Below, piece by piece: positions 42,330 to 51,568 of a stretch of DNA of 64,000 nt; the stretch's first letter is position 1; each line of letters begins with the position of its first letter. The notes under the pieces are model-generated. The model searched no databases. It worked only from the letters and a program-made list of their open reading frames with translations, and was not told the origin of the DNA. Source of the stretch: Telmatospirillum siberiense (lineage in GTDB: Bacteria > Pseudomonadota > Alphaproteobacteria > Rhodospirillales > Magnetospirillaceae); the NCBI RefSeq assembly GCF_002845745.1, contig NZ_PIUM01000008.1, positions 62,001-126,000 on the forward strand, written 5' to 3'. A program made the translations under genes and the position numbers.

Positions 42330-43103
42330 CTATGATTTCGCAGATATAATTTGAACCTCGTCTCCCACGCCCCGTTCGAAAAGCCGGTCGGCACGACCGC
42401 GATTGACCGCCACCTCCGCCAATCCGTTGGCGTTTTCGTACCAGAAGGCCGCCCCCAAGGGCACGTCGGAAAAGGTTCGGGCGCGAACCAGACGTCGCCC
42501 GGCCACAACCAGAACGGCATCGTCCGGAATGATGCAGGCCCGCAGACCGGTCATTAAATTCCCATAGACATCAACATAAACAATGACGGGAAGATCGTCC
42601 GGCCAATCGAGGAACCGAGGTATCTTTCCTTCAACCAGACCACATTCTCCGACATCCCCCCCTTTTGCCAGATGGGCCGCGGCGGGAGCGAACAGATCCC
42701 GGCCATGAAAACTGGCCGAAACCGGCTCGGGGCCCGAGTGGATAAAAAACGTCCGGGCGGTGGAGGCGCGCCTTAGCAGCGGCTCGAACAGCCCATTTCC
42801 CGGGCCGACGAACCAACGGCCATCAATCCGGGCAGCCACAGCCGGCCGTTCACTGCCCACCGTCGGATCGACCACGCACAAAAACACGCTGCCGGCGGGC
42901 ATGGCATCGACGTAGGCGGCCAACAGATAGGCTGCCTCGCGCGGACGTTGGGCCGGCGCGTCGGCGAAAAGATCGATGACCGGCACGATCGGGGCGATTC
43001 GCCATAACGCGGCCTTGACCTGCCCGGTGTAAGGCCCCTCAAGACCGAAATCGGTGAACAGCACGATCAGCGGCGCCTGTGGCGACAAATCCAAACCTTT
43101 CAT
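42330..43103 (-). CDS. S-adenosyl-L-methionine hydrolase (DUF62/SAM hydroxide adenosyltransferase)
   Basis: A 257-residue member of the fluorinase/chlorinase-like family whose common bacterial members hydrolyse SAM to adenosine and methionine. Marks are LFTDFGLEGPYTGQVKAAL at the start, VDPTVGSER in the middle, SFHGRDLFAPAAAHLA and DVYGNLMT. The halogenases differ in an extra loop that I do not see, so the hydrolase activity is more likely. It is followed on the same strand by the MBL-fold gene. Confidence 0.88.
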   Translation of the reverse strand: MKGLDLSPQAPLIVLFTDFGLEGPYTGQVKAALWRIAPIVPVIDLFADAPAQRPREAAYLLAAYVDAMPAGSVFLCVVDPTVGSERPAVAARIDGRWFVGPGNGLFEPLLRRASTARTFFIHSGPEPVSASFHGRDLFAPAAAHLAKGGDVGECGLVEGKIPRFLDWPDDLPVIVYVDVYGNLMTGLRACIIPDDAVLVVAGRRLVRARTFSDVPLGAAFWYENANGLAEVAVNRGRADRLFERGVGDEVQIISAKS

Positions 43104-43562
43104 TCTTATTTTCCGATTAGTGGGATAAAGACAAGAAATAAGACCATCAAAAGATGCTCATCATTTTATCTGAATCCAAACCAGAAGATCGTATCGAATA
43201 TCAGAGACAGGAGAGCAACCACCACATTCGCTTCGTAAATATTAGATAAATCACAAACGCAGAATTTAACTCATATTATAAGAATGATTTTCATAATCAT
43301 GTGTTATAATATTAAATTAATACGAACATACTACTTTTAGTAAAAAATAATTTTATGAAAAAACATACATTTATATGACTAAAAATACTTGCAGAATGCG
43401 CAACCGACAATTCAAGCGTGCGCAACCATGAACCGCATCGCGCCTACTAAATAAGGATATCTGTTTTTTTCCAGAAATCCACTTAACCTCACGAAAGCTT
43501 TGACAAATGTGGTGCCGAGTAGTTTACATCGAAAGTGATAAGCAAGGGATGGAGGCCCCGAG
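43104..43562. other. AT-rich intergenic region with Fur-like box
   Basis: About 460 bases, strikingly AT-rich in the middle, with no credible ORF longer than 20 codons. It contains a Fur-box-like sequence at 43280-43298 overlapping an extended -10 promoter (TGTTATAAT, 43302-43310), and two copies of TGCGCAACC about 20 bases apart near 43397 and 43421. It may hold a small RNA or an unrecognised regulatory region; nothing further is clear. Confidence 0.4.
43280..43298 (-). promoter_or_regulatory. Fur-box-like site
   Basis: Minus-strand reading GATTATGAAAATCATTCTT matches the classical 19-bp Fur consensus (GATAATGATAATCATTATC) at 15 positions. It overlaps a good extended -10 element on the plus strand and a TATAAT on the minus strand. 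No iron-uptake gene is adjacent. Confidence 0.4.
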
Positions 43563-44207
43563 GTGAAGAGCGGAAATGGACAACGTAAACGCCTGCCGAG
43601 AGCCGAACGCGAACGCCTCATCATTGAAGAAGCCGTCCGCTTTTTCTCGGAAGTGGGTTTTGAAGGACAAACCCGGGCTTTGGCCGAGCGTCTTGGTGTC
43701 ACCCAGCCCCTGCTCTATCGGTATTTCGCCGACAAGGAAGCCTTGATCGAACGGGTCTTCGACGAAGTGTTCCTGCGCCGCTGGCGCCCGGAATGGGAAG
43801 AACTGCTGCGCGACAGGAAACGTCCCCTGGACGAACGGCTGATCGATTTCTACCAAAATTACTGCAGCACGATCTTCAATGCGGAATGGATCCGCATCTT
43901 CATGTTCGCAGGATTGAAGGGGGAAGGCGTCAACCAGCGCTATTTCGATATTGTCTCCAACAATATTCTCAAACCTTTCTGCGCCGAATTGCGTCATGAC
44001 CTGGGACTGCCGACGGCGGAAACCCGGCCCATCTGCGAAGAGGAAGTCAATCTCGCCTGGGCTCTCCACGGTTCGATCTCCTATATCGCGTTGCGCAAAT
44101 GGATCTACAAACTGCCGGTGCCGGAAAACATCGACAATCTGATTGCCACCTCCGTCAGAGCTTATCTGCAGGGAAGCGGCAACGTCATGAAACAGATCCT
44201 GGCCTGA
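43563..44207 (+). CDS. TetR/AcrR-family transcriptional regulator
   Basis: A 214-residue repressor. The N-terminal helix-turn-helix is IIEEAVRFFSEVGFEGQTRALAERLGVTQPLLYRYFADKEAL split across residues 19-60; the rest is a helical ligand domain. The GTG start at 43563 follows GGAGG. A cggcgttc/gaacgccg hairpin (44218-44237) follows the stop. It faces away from the AT-rich region and is not obviously linked to a target; the palindrome at 8525 is of the TetR type but far away. Confidence 0.9.
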   Translation: MKSGNGQRKRLPRAERERLIIEEAVRFFSEVGFEGQTRALAERLGVTQPLLYRYFADKEALIERVFDEVFLRRWRPEWEELLRDRKRPLDERLIDFYQNYCSTIFNAEWIRIFMFAGLKGEGVNQRYFDIVSNNILKPFCAELRHDLGLPTAETRPICEEEVNLAWALHGSISYIALRKWIYKLPVPENIDNLIATSVRAYLQGSGNVMKQILA

Positions 44208-44217
44208 GTGGAAAATA

Positions 44218-44237
44218 CGGCGTTCTTGCGAACGCCG
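44218..44237 (+). terminator. Hairpin after TetR-family gene
   Basis: CGGCGTTC (44218-44225), loop TTGC, GAACGCCG (44230-44237), eleven bases after the tetR-family stop. No T-run follows, so termination strength is uncertain. Confidence 0.5.
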
Positions 44238-44339
44238 TCATGGCGAGTGCTCCGATCAGACGCCGCTCGGGCTTGGCGCACCGAATCATTTCACTGAATC
44301 CGTGCACTGGCTTGACGCTAACCGTCGGGAAGGTTAGCA

Positions 44340-45956
44340 ATGGTCATGATTCCATCGCACTCCCCCCCACAACGCGCGCGTCTTCTGCTTTTCTTCGTCG
44401 TCCCGCCATGTTTCGGGCTGGCAGCGCTATATCTCGGCATGGACGCCAACTGGGATTTGCGGAATTATCATTATTATAACGCCTGGGCTCTGCTGACCGA
44501 TCGCTATGACCGCGACATCGCGACGGCCCAGATCCCCACCTTCTACAATCCGATCATCGACGTCCCCTATTTTCTTCTCGCCCAATGGCTGCCGGCGCGC
44601 CTTCTGGCTTTTCTGCTGGGCTGTCTGCACGGCATCAACTTCATTCTTCTCCATTGCCTGGCGGAACGCGTTCTGATCATCCGGGGGTCTTGGCGGCGCC
44701 TGTCGATCTGCGGCGCCGTCGCGCTGGCCGGAACCTGCGGTGCCGTGGCTCTTTCCGAAATCGGCACCGTTTTCTATGACAATCTGTTGAGCTTCGGTTT
44801 CTTCGGATCCCTGGCCCTGGCGCTTCGCCATTGGAAGCGGCTGGAGGGGGGAGACTGGAAACAAGCCTGCCTTTCGGCGGCTCTCGTCGGTCTTCCCGCC
44901 GGACTGGCTTTCGGGCTCAAGCAAACCTCGGTCATCTACACGTTCGGCGTTTGCGGAGGGCTTTTGTTTTGCCTTCCCGTTTCGCCATGGCGACGCCTGC
45001 TGGCCGCATTCTTCTGCGGTCTCGGCATCCTGGGCGGATTGGCGCTCGGTGGCGGATACTGGATGTGGCACCTGTGGCACCTCTACGGCAATCCGCTGTT
45101 CCCCATGTTCAATCAATTTTTCCGCTCACCCTGGGGATTGGTGGATTCCTATCGCGACGTCCAATATCTGCTGGGGTCCGCCTGGCGACGGGTCTACTTC
45201 CCGGTGCTGTTCAGCTTGGATAGCCGGCAGGCGGGAGAGATCCACTTCCGGGACTACCGCGTGCTGAGCGTCTTCCTGCTGATCCCATTGGCCGGCATTA
45301 CGGCCTGGCGGGATGCGGCCCGGCGCAAAATGCCATCCCCTCCCGCTCCCTTCGAACGGCGACAGGCGGCCTATCTGCTGACCGCAACAGCCATATCCTA
45401 TGTGGTCTGGGTACAGTTATTCGGCGTTTATCGCTACATCATCGCCATCGAAATGCTGGCGCCGCTCCTGGCCGTTCTCGCCGTGGGATATTTGACCCCT
45501 CTCGGCCGCTTTCGCCGTCCATTGACCATCGGACTGCTGGCGCTGCTGGTCGTCTCGACCAGGCCCGGCACATGGATCCGCGTTCCCTTCGAAGACCAGG
45601 CCGTCGCCGTGGAAGTCCCCGCCATTCCCGACCCGGCGAACACCATTGTCCTTTTGGCCGGACATGAGCCGCTTTCTTTCCTGCTCCCCGCATTTCCTCC
45701 GGAAATCCGCTTTCTCCGGATCGACAGCACCTTTACCAACCCCGATCAAACCACAGTCCGCTTCAATCAGGAAATGCACCGGATCGTCGAACATCATCGG
45801 GGGCGACTGTCCGCCCTTTTCATTCCCACCGAACGTCATGATGTGATCAATCGCCTGGGCGACTACGGTCTTTTCATCCCGGACGGCCTTTGCGCCACGG
45901 TCACCTCGCCGATCGGCGCGGCGCCCTACGATCTCTGCCCGGTGGAACGGAAATAA
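44340..45956 (+). CDS. Polytopic membrane protein, probable GT-C-type glycosyltransferase
   Basis: A 538-residue protein with about ten membrane segments up to residue 420 and a soluble C-terminal part. The first periplasmic loop GMDANWDLRNYHYYNAWALL has the acidic-residue pattern of GT-C polyprenyl-phosphate-sugar transferases (an early Asp in a loop after TM1), and FYNPIIDVPYFLLAQ follows. I recognise the general type but not the exact family, and no substrate can be assigned. GGAAGG precedes the ATG. The EamA transporter gene follows by 20 bases, so the two may be co-transcribed. Confidence 0.7.
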   Translation: MVMIPSHSPPQRARLLLFFVVPPCFGLAALYLGMDANWDLRNYHYYNAWALLTDRYDRDIATAQIPTFYNPIIDVPYFLLAQWLPARLLAFLLGCLHGINFILLHCLAERVLIIRGSWRRLSICGAVALAGTCGAVALSEIGTVFYDNLLSFGFFGSLALALRHWKRLEGGDWKQACLSAALVGLPAGLAFGLKQTSVIYTFGVCGGLLFCLPVSPWRRLLAAFFCGLGILGGLALGGGYWMWHLWHLYGNPLFPMFNQFFRSPWGLVDSYRDVQYLLGSAWRRVYFPVLFSLDSRQAGEIHFRDYRVLSVFLLIPLAGITAWRDAARRKMPSPPAPFERRQAAYLLTATAISYVVWVQLFGVYRYIIAIEMLAPLLAVLAVGYLTPLGRFRRPLTIGLLALLVVSTRPGTWIRVPFEDQAVAVEVPAIPDPANTIVLLAGHEPLSFLLPAFPPEIRFLRIDSTFTNPDQTTVRFNQEMHRIVEHHRGRLSALFIPTERHDVINRLGDYGLFIPDGLCATVTSPIGAAPYDLCPVERK

Positions 45957-45976
45957 ACTCCAGACGGAGCCGGCCC

Positions 45977-46861
45977 ATGACATCCTTCGCTTCGACCCCT
46001 CACGGCAACCTGTCTCGCGGCATACTCTGGCTCCTCCTCGCGGTCACCCTGTTCGTCTGCATGGACAGTGTCGCCAAGTTCCTGACCACGCGGATTCCCG
46101 TCAGCCAGATCGTCTGGGCGCGCTACGTCTTCCACCTCACCGCCATGCTGCCGGTGATCCTGTGGCATGGTCCATTGCGCCTGGCCGTCACCTCGCGGCC
46201 CGGATTGCAGATCGCCCGTTCATTGATGCTTCTGGCCGTTACCTTGCTGTTCAACATGGGATTCCGGCATCTGCCGTTGGCGACCGTAACCGCCATCGGC
46301 TTCGCCACCCCCCTGGTGGTCACCGCCCTGGCGGTCCCGCTGCTGAAAGAGAAAGTCGGCCCGCGTCGTTGGGCGGCGGTGCTGGTGGGATTTGCCGGTG
46401 TGCTGGTGGTGGTCCGTCCCGGCAGCGGCAGCTTCGACCTGGCCGTGCTGTTTCCCCTGGCCGGCGCGGTGTGCAACGGCTGTTACCAGTTGGCGACCCG
46501 CGCGCTGAGTGGGCGCGATCGCGCCCTGACCACCATTTTCTGGACCGGATTGGGCGGCTGTGCCGCCATGACCCCCGTCATGCCTTGGGTCTGGCATTCG
46601 CCGGACGCCCTGGAATGGGGACTGCTGGTGCTTTACGGCTCCTTGGGGTTCGTCTCCCACTACATGCTCATCTTGGCCTTTCACCATGCCAGCGCCTCGG
46701 TCCTGGCGCCGTTTTCCTATACCCAGCTGGTCCTGGCCATTCTTTCGGGCGTCATCTTCTTCCATAACGTGCCGGATGTTTGGACGCTGGTCGGAACCAC
46801 GCTGATCTGCTGTAGCGGTCTCTATGTCTGGTACCGGCAGAAACAGACGTCGGGCACCTGA
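45977..46861 (+). CDS. EamA/DMT-family transporter
   Basis: A 294-residue inner-membrane protein with ten predicted helices formed by two EamA repeats. Marks are VCMDSVAKFLTTRIPVSQIVWARY, the PLATVTAIGFATPLVVTALA-type end of repeat one and LILAFHHASASVLAPFSYTQLVLAILSG in repeat two, broken here for length. EamA proteins export or import metabolites such as amino acids and nucleotide sugars. The ATG at 45977 has GGAG 8 bases upstream. It ends just before a hairpin-rich repeat element. Confidence 0.88.
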   Translation: MTSFASTPHGNLSRGILWLLLAVTLFVCMDSVAKFLTTRIPVSQIVWARYVFHLTAMLPVILWHGPLRLAVTSRPGLQIARSLMLLAVTLLFNMGFRHLPLATVTAIGFATPLVVTALAVPLLKEKVGPRRWAAVLVGFAGVLVVVRPGSGSFDLAVLFPLAGAVCNGCYQLATRALSGRDRALTTIFWTGLGGCAAMTPVMPWVWHSPDALEWGLLVLYGSLGFVSHYMLILAFHHASASVLAPFSYTQLVLAILSGVIFFHNVPDVWTLVGTTLICCSGLYVWYRQKQTSGT

Positions 46862-46892
46862 CACCAGCCCGTGACGGGCATTCTGGCTTATA

Positions 46893-47089
46893 CCAAGTCT
46901 CGATGAGGATGCCTCATCGAGACTTGGCTGGGCCGTTGAGACCCCGCGCGAGCGTTCGCGCGTAAGCCTTAGCAGCCCGAAGGGCAAACGACGCCGCAGG
47001 CGGGCCGAAGGCCGAGCATGGCCAAGCAACGGATACGGATGTATCCCGCCCGGCGATTGAGGGCTCGGTGATCGGTTCCGATCACCGAG
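46893..47089. repeat. Mosaic multi-hairpin intergenic element
   Basis: The element begins with a perfect 16-bp stem (46893-46908 and 46912-46927, CCAAGTCTCGATGAGG), followed by CGCGCGA/TCGCGCG, GGATAC/GTATCC and finally a 12-bp stem CTCGGTGATCGG (47064-47075, 47078-47089). The middle is GC-rich, with GGCCGAAGGCC-type small dyads. It lies between two convergent genes and resembles REP/BIME-like interspersed elements. The last hairpin has the same TGATCGGTTCCGATCA core as the hairpin at 8837-8868, seen there on the other strand. Confidence 0.55.
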
Positions 47090-47104
47090 AGTTGATATTA
47101 TCGA

Positions 47105-48844
47105 TCAACCGGCGCTTCCGGCCCGGCGCCGCAGGACATTGACCAGATAGGGCAAGGCCAGCGACAGCAGCATGATCGCCCACAGGTTCATCTCGCGGTT
47201 CGAAATCATGGCGCGCAAAATTAACGGAACCTGTTCGCCGAACGTCGGGTGATCCTTGGTGAAGTCCTCGCCGAACATCACCGCCAGCCCCTCGCTGGCG
47301 ATCGCCGCGACCGACGAAAGCAAAAGGCAGCCGGCCAGCCAGGCGGCCTGGCGGAACGATACCCCACCCGCGCGCCGGAAAAGACCATCGAAGGCCAGGG
47401 CCGGCAGCACCGGGGCCCCTTGCCGGCCGGCAAGCAGGGCGCGCAGCAGCAACAGGCAAAGCAGACCGACGGCGGGAACCGAGAAATCGATCACCGGAAT
47501 ATCGCGGTACCGCCCGTCGACGGCCAGCAATAGCGTCCAGACGACGGCATAAAGGCCAAACAGGCGCGACAGGCCGTCCCCCCGCCACCGGTCGGGCGGT
47601 TCGGATAAAGCGGGCCCTACGGCGCGGCGCGGTTCGGCAAGGAGTTCCCTGGCCCGGACGACCACGGCGACGGCCATGACCGCGGCGAGACCGCCGCGGA
47701 ACACCGCCCAGATATCCTGCCACCACCGAAAACTGACGGCCTCGACATGGAAGACGGTGGTGACGGCAAGCCAGGACAGCAATTGCGCGAACAGCGCCAG
47801 CGTCAATTTGCCGGCAAACCCCGGAATGGACCGCCCAAACGCCAACGCCGTCAGAAAACCGATGCCGATGGCCCAGGCGGCCCGAAGCGGCCAGTCGGCC
47901 ACCTCGACGACCGGCCCGCTCATCTCGAATTTCGCCTTGCGATCGATGTCGAACACCCCCCAGGAAGCGCCGACGGTGTTTTCCAGGGCCGCCTTCCAGG
48001 GTTGGTCGAAGGCCTCGACGACGTTGTAGTCGAAGTCGTGGCGCTTGGCGATGGCGGCCATCTGGCGAACGAAACGCGCCTCATTGACCGTACTGACCAC
48101 CGCAGGCCCCCGATCGCGGCCCAGCGAAGGCCAGCCGGCCTCGCCGATCAGAATGGGTTTCCCGGGAAAAGCCTGTCTGATCCGATCGACGATCTTCACG
48201 AAATGCTCTTCGATATGATCGATGGCGACCGGCTCATCCTCCCAGAACGGCAGGATATGGATGGTGATGTAATCGACTTCACGACCGACTTCGGGATATT
48301 TCAAATAGAAAGCCCAGACATCGGCGTAGGAAACCGGCTGCTTCACCGCCGCCTTGACCCGGCGGATATAGGAGATCAACTGTTCCGACGTCAGATCGCG
48401 GCGCAACAGCACCTCATTGCCGACCAACACCCGCTCTATGGCGTCGGGATGGGCATTGGCCGCCGAGATCAGGGCATCGATCTCACGATCGTTAATATCC
48501 CGCTCGCTCCCCAGCCAAGCGCCGAAGATCACTTTCAGGCCATATTTCGCCGCCAGTTCGGGCACCACATCCATGCCCTCGCGGGCGGTATAGGTCCGAA
48601 TCCCTCGCGCATGTCCGACCAATGCGCGCAAATCCTCCTCAATCTGGACGGGAGTCGGATAGGTTTTGGTCAGCGGGCTCTGTCCACGCCGGAAAGGCGC
48701 GAAGGAGACGCTGCGCAAAGGTTCGTTCCAGGAAGGCTCGACTGGCACGGGACGGTCGCAGATGAACCATAGGGCGGCGGCGGCGGCCGAAATGACCAGC
48801 GCGGCGACGAAGGAGGCAAGACGCATGGGAGGATGAGAACTCAT
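47105..48844 (-). CDS. GH17-type beta-glucan hydrolase/transferase with membrane domain
   Basis: A 579-residue protein. An N-terminal signal anchor is followed by a GH17 glycosidase domain (about 40-330) whose acid/base glutamate is in VLVGNEVLLR and nucleophile in ILIGEAGWPS; VDYITIHILPFWE is also typical. The C-terminal half (about 350-570) has six or more membrane segments. Similar fusions make or trim beta-(1,3)/(1,6)-glucans such as osmoregulated cyclic glucans. It lies two bases after a GT39-type gene and ends near the hairpin element, forming an operon with GT39 and GT2 genes. Confidence 0.83.
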   Translation of the reverse strand: MSSHPPMRLASFVAALVISAAAAALWFICDRPVPVEPSWNEPLRSVSFAPFRRGQSPLTKTYPTPVQIEEDLRALVGHARGIRTYTAREGMDVVPELAAKYGLKVIFGAWLGSERDINDREIDALISAANAHPDAIERVLVGNEVLLRRDLTSEQLISYIRRVKAAVKQPVSYADVWAFYLKYPEVGREVDYITIHILPFWEDEPVAIDHIEEHFVKIVDRIRQAFPGKPILIGEAGWPSLGRDRGPAVVSTVNEARFVRQMAAIAKRHDFDYNVVEAFDQPWKAALENTVGASWGVFDIDRKAKFEMSGPVVEVADWPLRAAWAIGIGFLTALAFGRSIPGFAGKLTLALFAQLLSWLAVTTVFHVEAVSFRWWQDIWAVFRGGLAAVMAVAVVVRARELLAEPRRAVGPALSEPPDRWRGDGLSRLFGLYAVVWTLLLAVDGRYRDIPVIDFSVPAVGLLCLLLLRALLAGRQGAPVLPALAFDGLFRRAGGVSFRQAAWLAGCLLLSSVAAIASEGLAVMFGEDFTKDHPTFGEQVPLILRAMISNREMNLWAIMLLSLALPYLVNVLRRRAGSAG

Positions 48845-48846
48845 GC

Positions 48847-50523
48847 TTATTTGTTACGATTCTTCAGATAGCGGCGATCCTTGACCACCGAAAGGGCGAC
48901 GCCGAAGCGCTCGACCGAAATAATCTGGCGTCCCTCGAAATGGCGGTGGCAATTCGCCTGGGTGAAGGCCACGAGAAAATCCGCGTCATCGAGCTTCTTG
49001 GTGAATTCCATATATTCCGGGAAGAAGTAGGCCGCCGACAGGCGGTGCCCGCATACCGCGACCTTGTAAACCCGCGTGATCGGCTTGTCGCCGTTTTCCA
49101 TGGCGATGTATTCCGCGAGATCCTTGGTCGCCTCGACCAGGGAGTTGCCCCAATAGTCGAGTTCGTAGGCGCCTTCGGCTCCCTTCACTCCGCCGGTAAG
49201 CATATTGTAATAGACGTATTCGTCGGGATGCAGCTGGGCCATCACCCAGGTCTGCGTCACCAGCACCCCGGTCAGGACCACGGCGAAAAACCGCCCCAAC
49301 CGTTCGCTGGTCCGCGCCAGAAGATCCCAGACGCGATCGATCCCCATCGCCGAAAGCACCGCCAGGGGCGGCACGACGAAAAGGAAATGGCGAATGCCGT
49401 TATAGGCGGTCGGCTTGAAGAAAATGAAAAAGACGATCGGGAAAAAAGCGGCGATGGTCACCATCAGGATCTGCGCCCGCCGCATTTCGGCGACGCTGGT
49501 GTCGACGGGGAACCACCGGCCTTTGGGCAAGCGGCTGAACAACCAGGCGATGCCGGAGCCCCCCGCCGCCAAAAGACCGAACAGCACCACTTCCGGCAAA
49601 TTGACCAGCAGGTAGTCGGGCAGATAATCCCGGGGCACCTGAGTCGCCTTGACCCAGATGCCGGCCACCAGGGTGTCGATGTTGATCGGCAGCTTGGAGA
49701 AATCGCGCAAGGCCTCGAAGGGATTGAAGGGGCTCATCACTCCCCACGGCCAGAACACCCCCATCAGAAGATAGGCGATGACCGCGGCGGGAAGCAGACG
49801 GCGGACCAACCACCACAGACTAATGCGGATGCGCGAAAAATCATGGGTTTCACGCCACAAGCCCAACAGATAGAGACCGGCCCCCACCGCCAGATACGGC
49901 CCCACCAGAACGGCGGCGACCCGGATGCTGAGCGCCACGCCCAACGCCACGCCCAGCTTCGCCACCAGGCGCAGCGGCGGCGAGGGAAAGGCGGACACCA
50001 CCCGGCACAGATAGTAGAGCGTCCATACCATGGCGGCGGCGAAGGGTGCGTCCTTGGGATTGTTGAAGCTGTGGCCGTAATAGGCCGGAGTCAGCAACAG
50101 CAGCAGGAGAGCCAGGAACCCGACGCGCGGACCACCGAGATGCCGGCCCAACCGCCAGGCGCCGGCCATGCCGACGACGCCGACCAGCCCACCCAGCAGA
50201 TGGCGGGTCTCGTATTCGCCCAGCGGCGAAAAAAGGTTGAGCACGGCGGCGATCAGATCGAAGAAGCCGCCATAGCGGAAAAGATCAAGATAATTGAAGG
50301 CCGAGCCGTCCTGAAAAAAGGACGTGTAGAACGCCAGAAGCTTCACGCCGTAGACGTTCTGAACCTCTTCGTCATTGGTGATCCCGTAGTCGCCATAAGT
50401 AAGGATGACGAGGATCGCCACCCCCAGCAAAACCAGGCGGGCCAGATCATGAAAGACGAGCCCCCACCGCCGGCCGGTGACACGGGCGACGGCCTCCTCC
50501 TGCGGTCTCGACGTCTCACTCAT
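48847..50523 (-). CDS. GT39/PMT-like membrane glycosyltransferase
   Basis: A 558-residue integral membrane protein of the dolichyl/polyprenyl-phosphate mannosyltransferase (PMT_2/ArnT-like) type. The first loop after TM1 carries YGDYGITNDEEVQNVYG, with acidic residues as expected of the GT-C catalytic loop. RHLLGGLVGVVGMAGAW, TPAYYGHSFNNPKDAPF and RHFLFVVPPLAVLSAMG mark later helices; the C-terminal part is periplasmic. It overlaps the GT2 gene by 8 bases. The GT2 would make the polyprenyl-phosphate sugar that this enzyme uses. Confidence 0.85.
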   Translation of the reverse strand: MSETSRPQEEAVARVTGRRWGLVFHDLARLVLLGVAILVILTYGDYGITNDEEVQNVYGVKLLAFYTSFFQDGSAFNYLDLFRYGGFFDLIAAVLNLFSPLGEYETRHLLGGLVGVVGMAGAWRLGRHLGGPRVGFLALLLLLLTPAYYGHSFNNPKDAPFAAAMVWTLYYLCRVVSAFPSPPLRLVAKLGVALGVALSIRVAAVLVGPYLAVGAGLYLLGLWRETHDFSRIRISLWWLVRRLLPAAVIAYLLMGVFWPWGVMSPFNPFEALRDFSKLPINIDTLVAGIWVKATQVPRDYLPDYLLVNLPEVVLFGLLAAGGSGIAWLFSRLPKGRWFPVDTSVAEMRRAQILMVTIAAFFPIVFFIFFKPTAYNGIRHFLFVVPPLAVLSAMGIDRVWDLLARTSERLGRFFAVVLTGVLVTQTWVMAQLHPDEYVYYNMLTGGVKGAEGAYELDYWGNSLVEATKDLAEYIAMENGDKPITRVYKVAVCGHRLSAAYFFPEYMEFTKKLDDADFLVAFTQANCHRHFEGRQIISVERFGVALSVVKDRRYLKNRNK

Positions 50524-51460
50524 CGCCGTTCCGCTTCCCCAGTTCCGCCGGCCCTGGATGGGAAAGATAGGCCAACCTCTTGATCTCCTGGCGTCCGCGC
50601 GTCACGGTGTCGAGAATGACTCCGCTGACCAGACTGAGAAAGGCCAGAATCATGATCCCCGTCGACAGAAAGGCCGTCGGGAACCGGGGCACCAGTCCCG
50701 TCTGGATGTAGGTGATGACGATTGGAACCGCCAGCAGCAGGCTAAGGGCGGCCAGGAGCACCGAAGCCAGCGAGAAGAAAGCCAGGGGTCTCTCTTCCTT
50801 GAACAATCGGAAAATCATCCAAAGAATCCGCGCTCCATCGCGATAGGTCCTGAGCTTGCTGGACGAGCCTTTCGGCCGCGCTCCGTAGGGCGTTTCCATC
50901 TCGGCCACCGGCATGCGCAGGGACAATGCGTGCACGGCCAGTTCGGTCTCGGTCTCGAAACCCGCCGAAATAGCCGGGAAGGATTTTACGAAACGGCGGG
51001 AAAACACCCGATATCCCGACAGCATGTCCTGGAATCGGTCGCCGAAGATCGTTGAAACGGCACCGGTCAACAGGCGGTTACCCAGATGATGTCCTCGGCG
51101 GAACGCCTCGCTGGCGTCGGTCTTCAGGCGGCTGCCGACCACCATGTCGAGATTTTCGGCGATCAGTTTTTCGATCATCAGCGGCGCGCTCGGCGCGTGA
51201 TAGGTCTCGTCGCCGTCCGTCATGACATAGATGTCGGCCTCGATGTCGGCGAACATGCGGCGCACGACATTGCCTTTGCCCTGCAGGGGTTCGGCCCGCA
51301 CGACGGCGCCGGCGCTCCGCGCCTCCAGGGCGGTACGATCGGTCGAATTGTTGTCGTAGACATAAATCCCGGCCCCCGGCAACGCCGCCTGGAACTTCCG
51401 GACCACTGCGGCGATGGCTTTTTCTTCATTATAGCAAGGAATGAGAACGGCAATTTTCAT
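50516..51460 (-). CDS. GT2 polyprenyl-phosphate glycosyltransferase (DPM/GtrB-like)
   Basis: A 314-residue enzyme. The N-terminal GT2 domain starts IAVLIPCYNEEKAIAAVVRKF, with YVYDNNSTDRT and the metal-binding YVMTDGDETY; VVGSRL and GNRLLTGAVS follow. Two C-terminal membrane helices (about 230-295) fit the DPM1/GtrB type, which transfers a sugar from a nucleotide to a polyprenyl phosphate. The ATG at 51460 matches the family start; the ribosome site is distant (GGAG about 12 bases away) and the frame is open to 51559. It precedes the GT39 gene that probably uses its product. Confidence 0.88.
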   Translation of the reverse strand: MKIAVLIPCYNEEKAIAAVVRKFQAALPGAGIYVYDNNSTDRTALEARSAGAVVRAEPLQGKGNVVRRMFADIEADIYVMTDGDETYHAPSAPLMIEKLIAENLDMVVGSRLKTDASEAFRRGHHLGNRLLTGAVSTIFGDRFQDMLSGYRVFSRRFVKSFPAISAGFETETELAVHALSLRMPVAEMETPYGARPKGSSSKLRTYRDGARILWMIFRLFKEERPLAFFSLASVLLAALSLLLAVPIVITYIQTGLVPRFPTAFLSTGIMILAFLSLVSGVILDTVTRGRQEIKRLAYLSHPGPAELGKRNGDE

Positions 51461-51568
51461 AGCACACGCTATCTCCACCGATGCGACCCCATCGGACCAG
51501 GCGCGGAGGATGCCGACCGCGGCCGGTGGCGTCAATGCCTCTGCGCAACGAATGGGCAAACCGCGCTC

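Noticed and set aside
43115-43185. GATTAGTGGG upstream of the SAM hydrolase as a fifth copy of the 69-bp motif
   Set aside because: Only GATTAG matches; TTTARCAG and CATRRACNTATG are missing at the required spacing.
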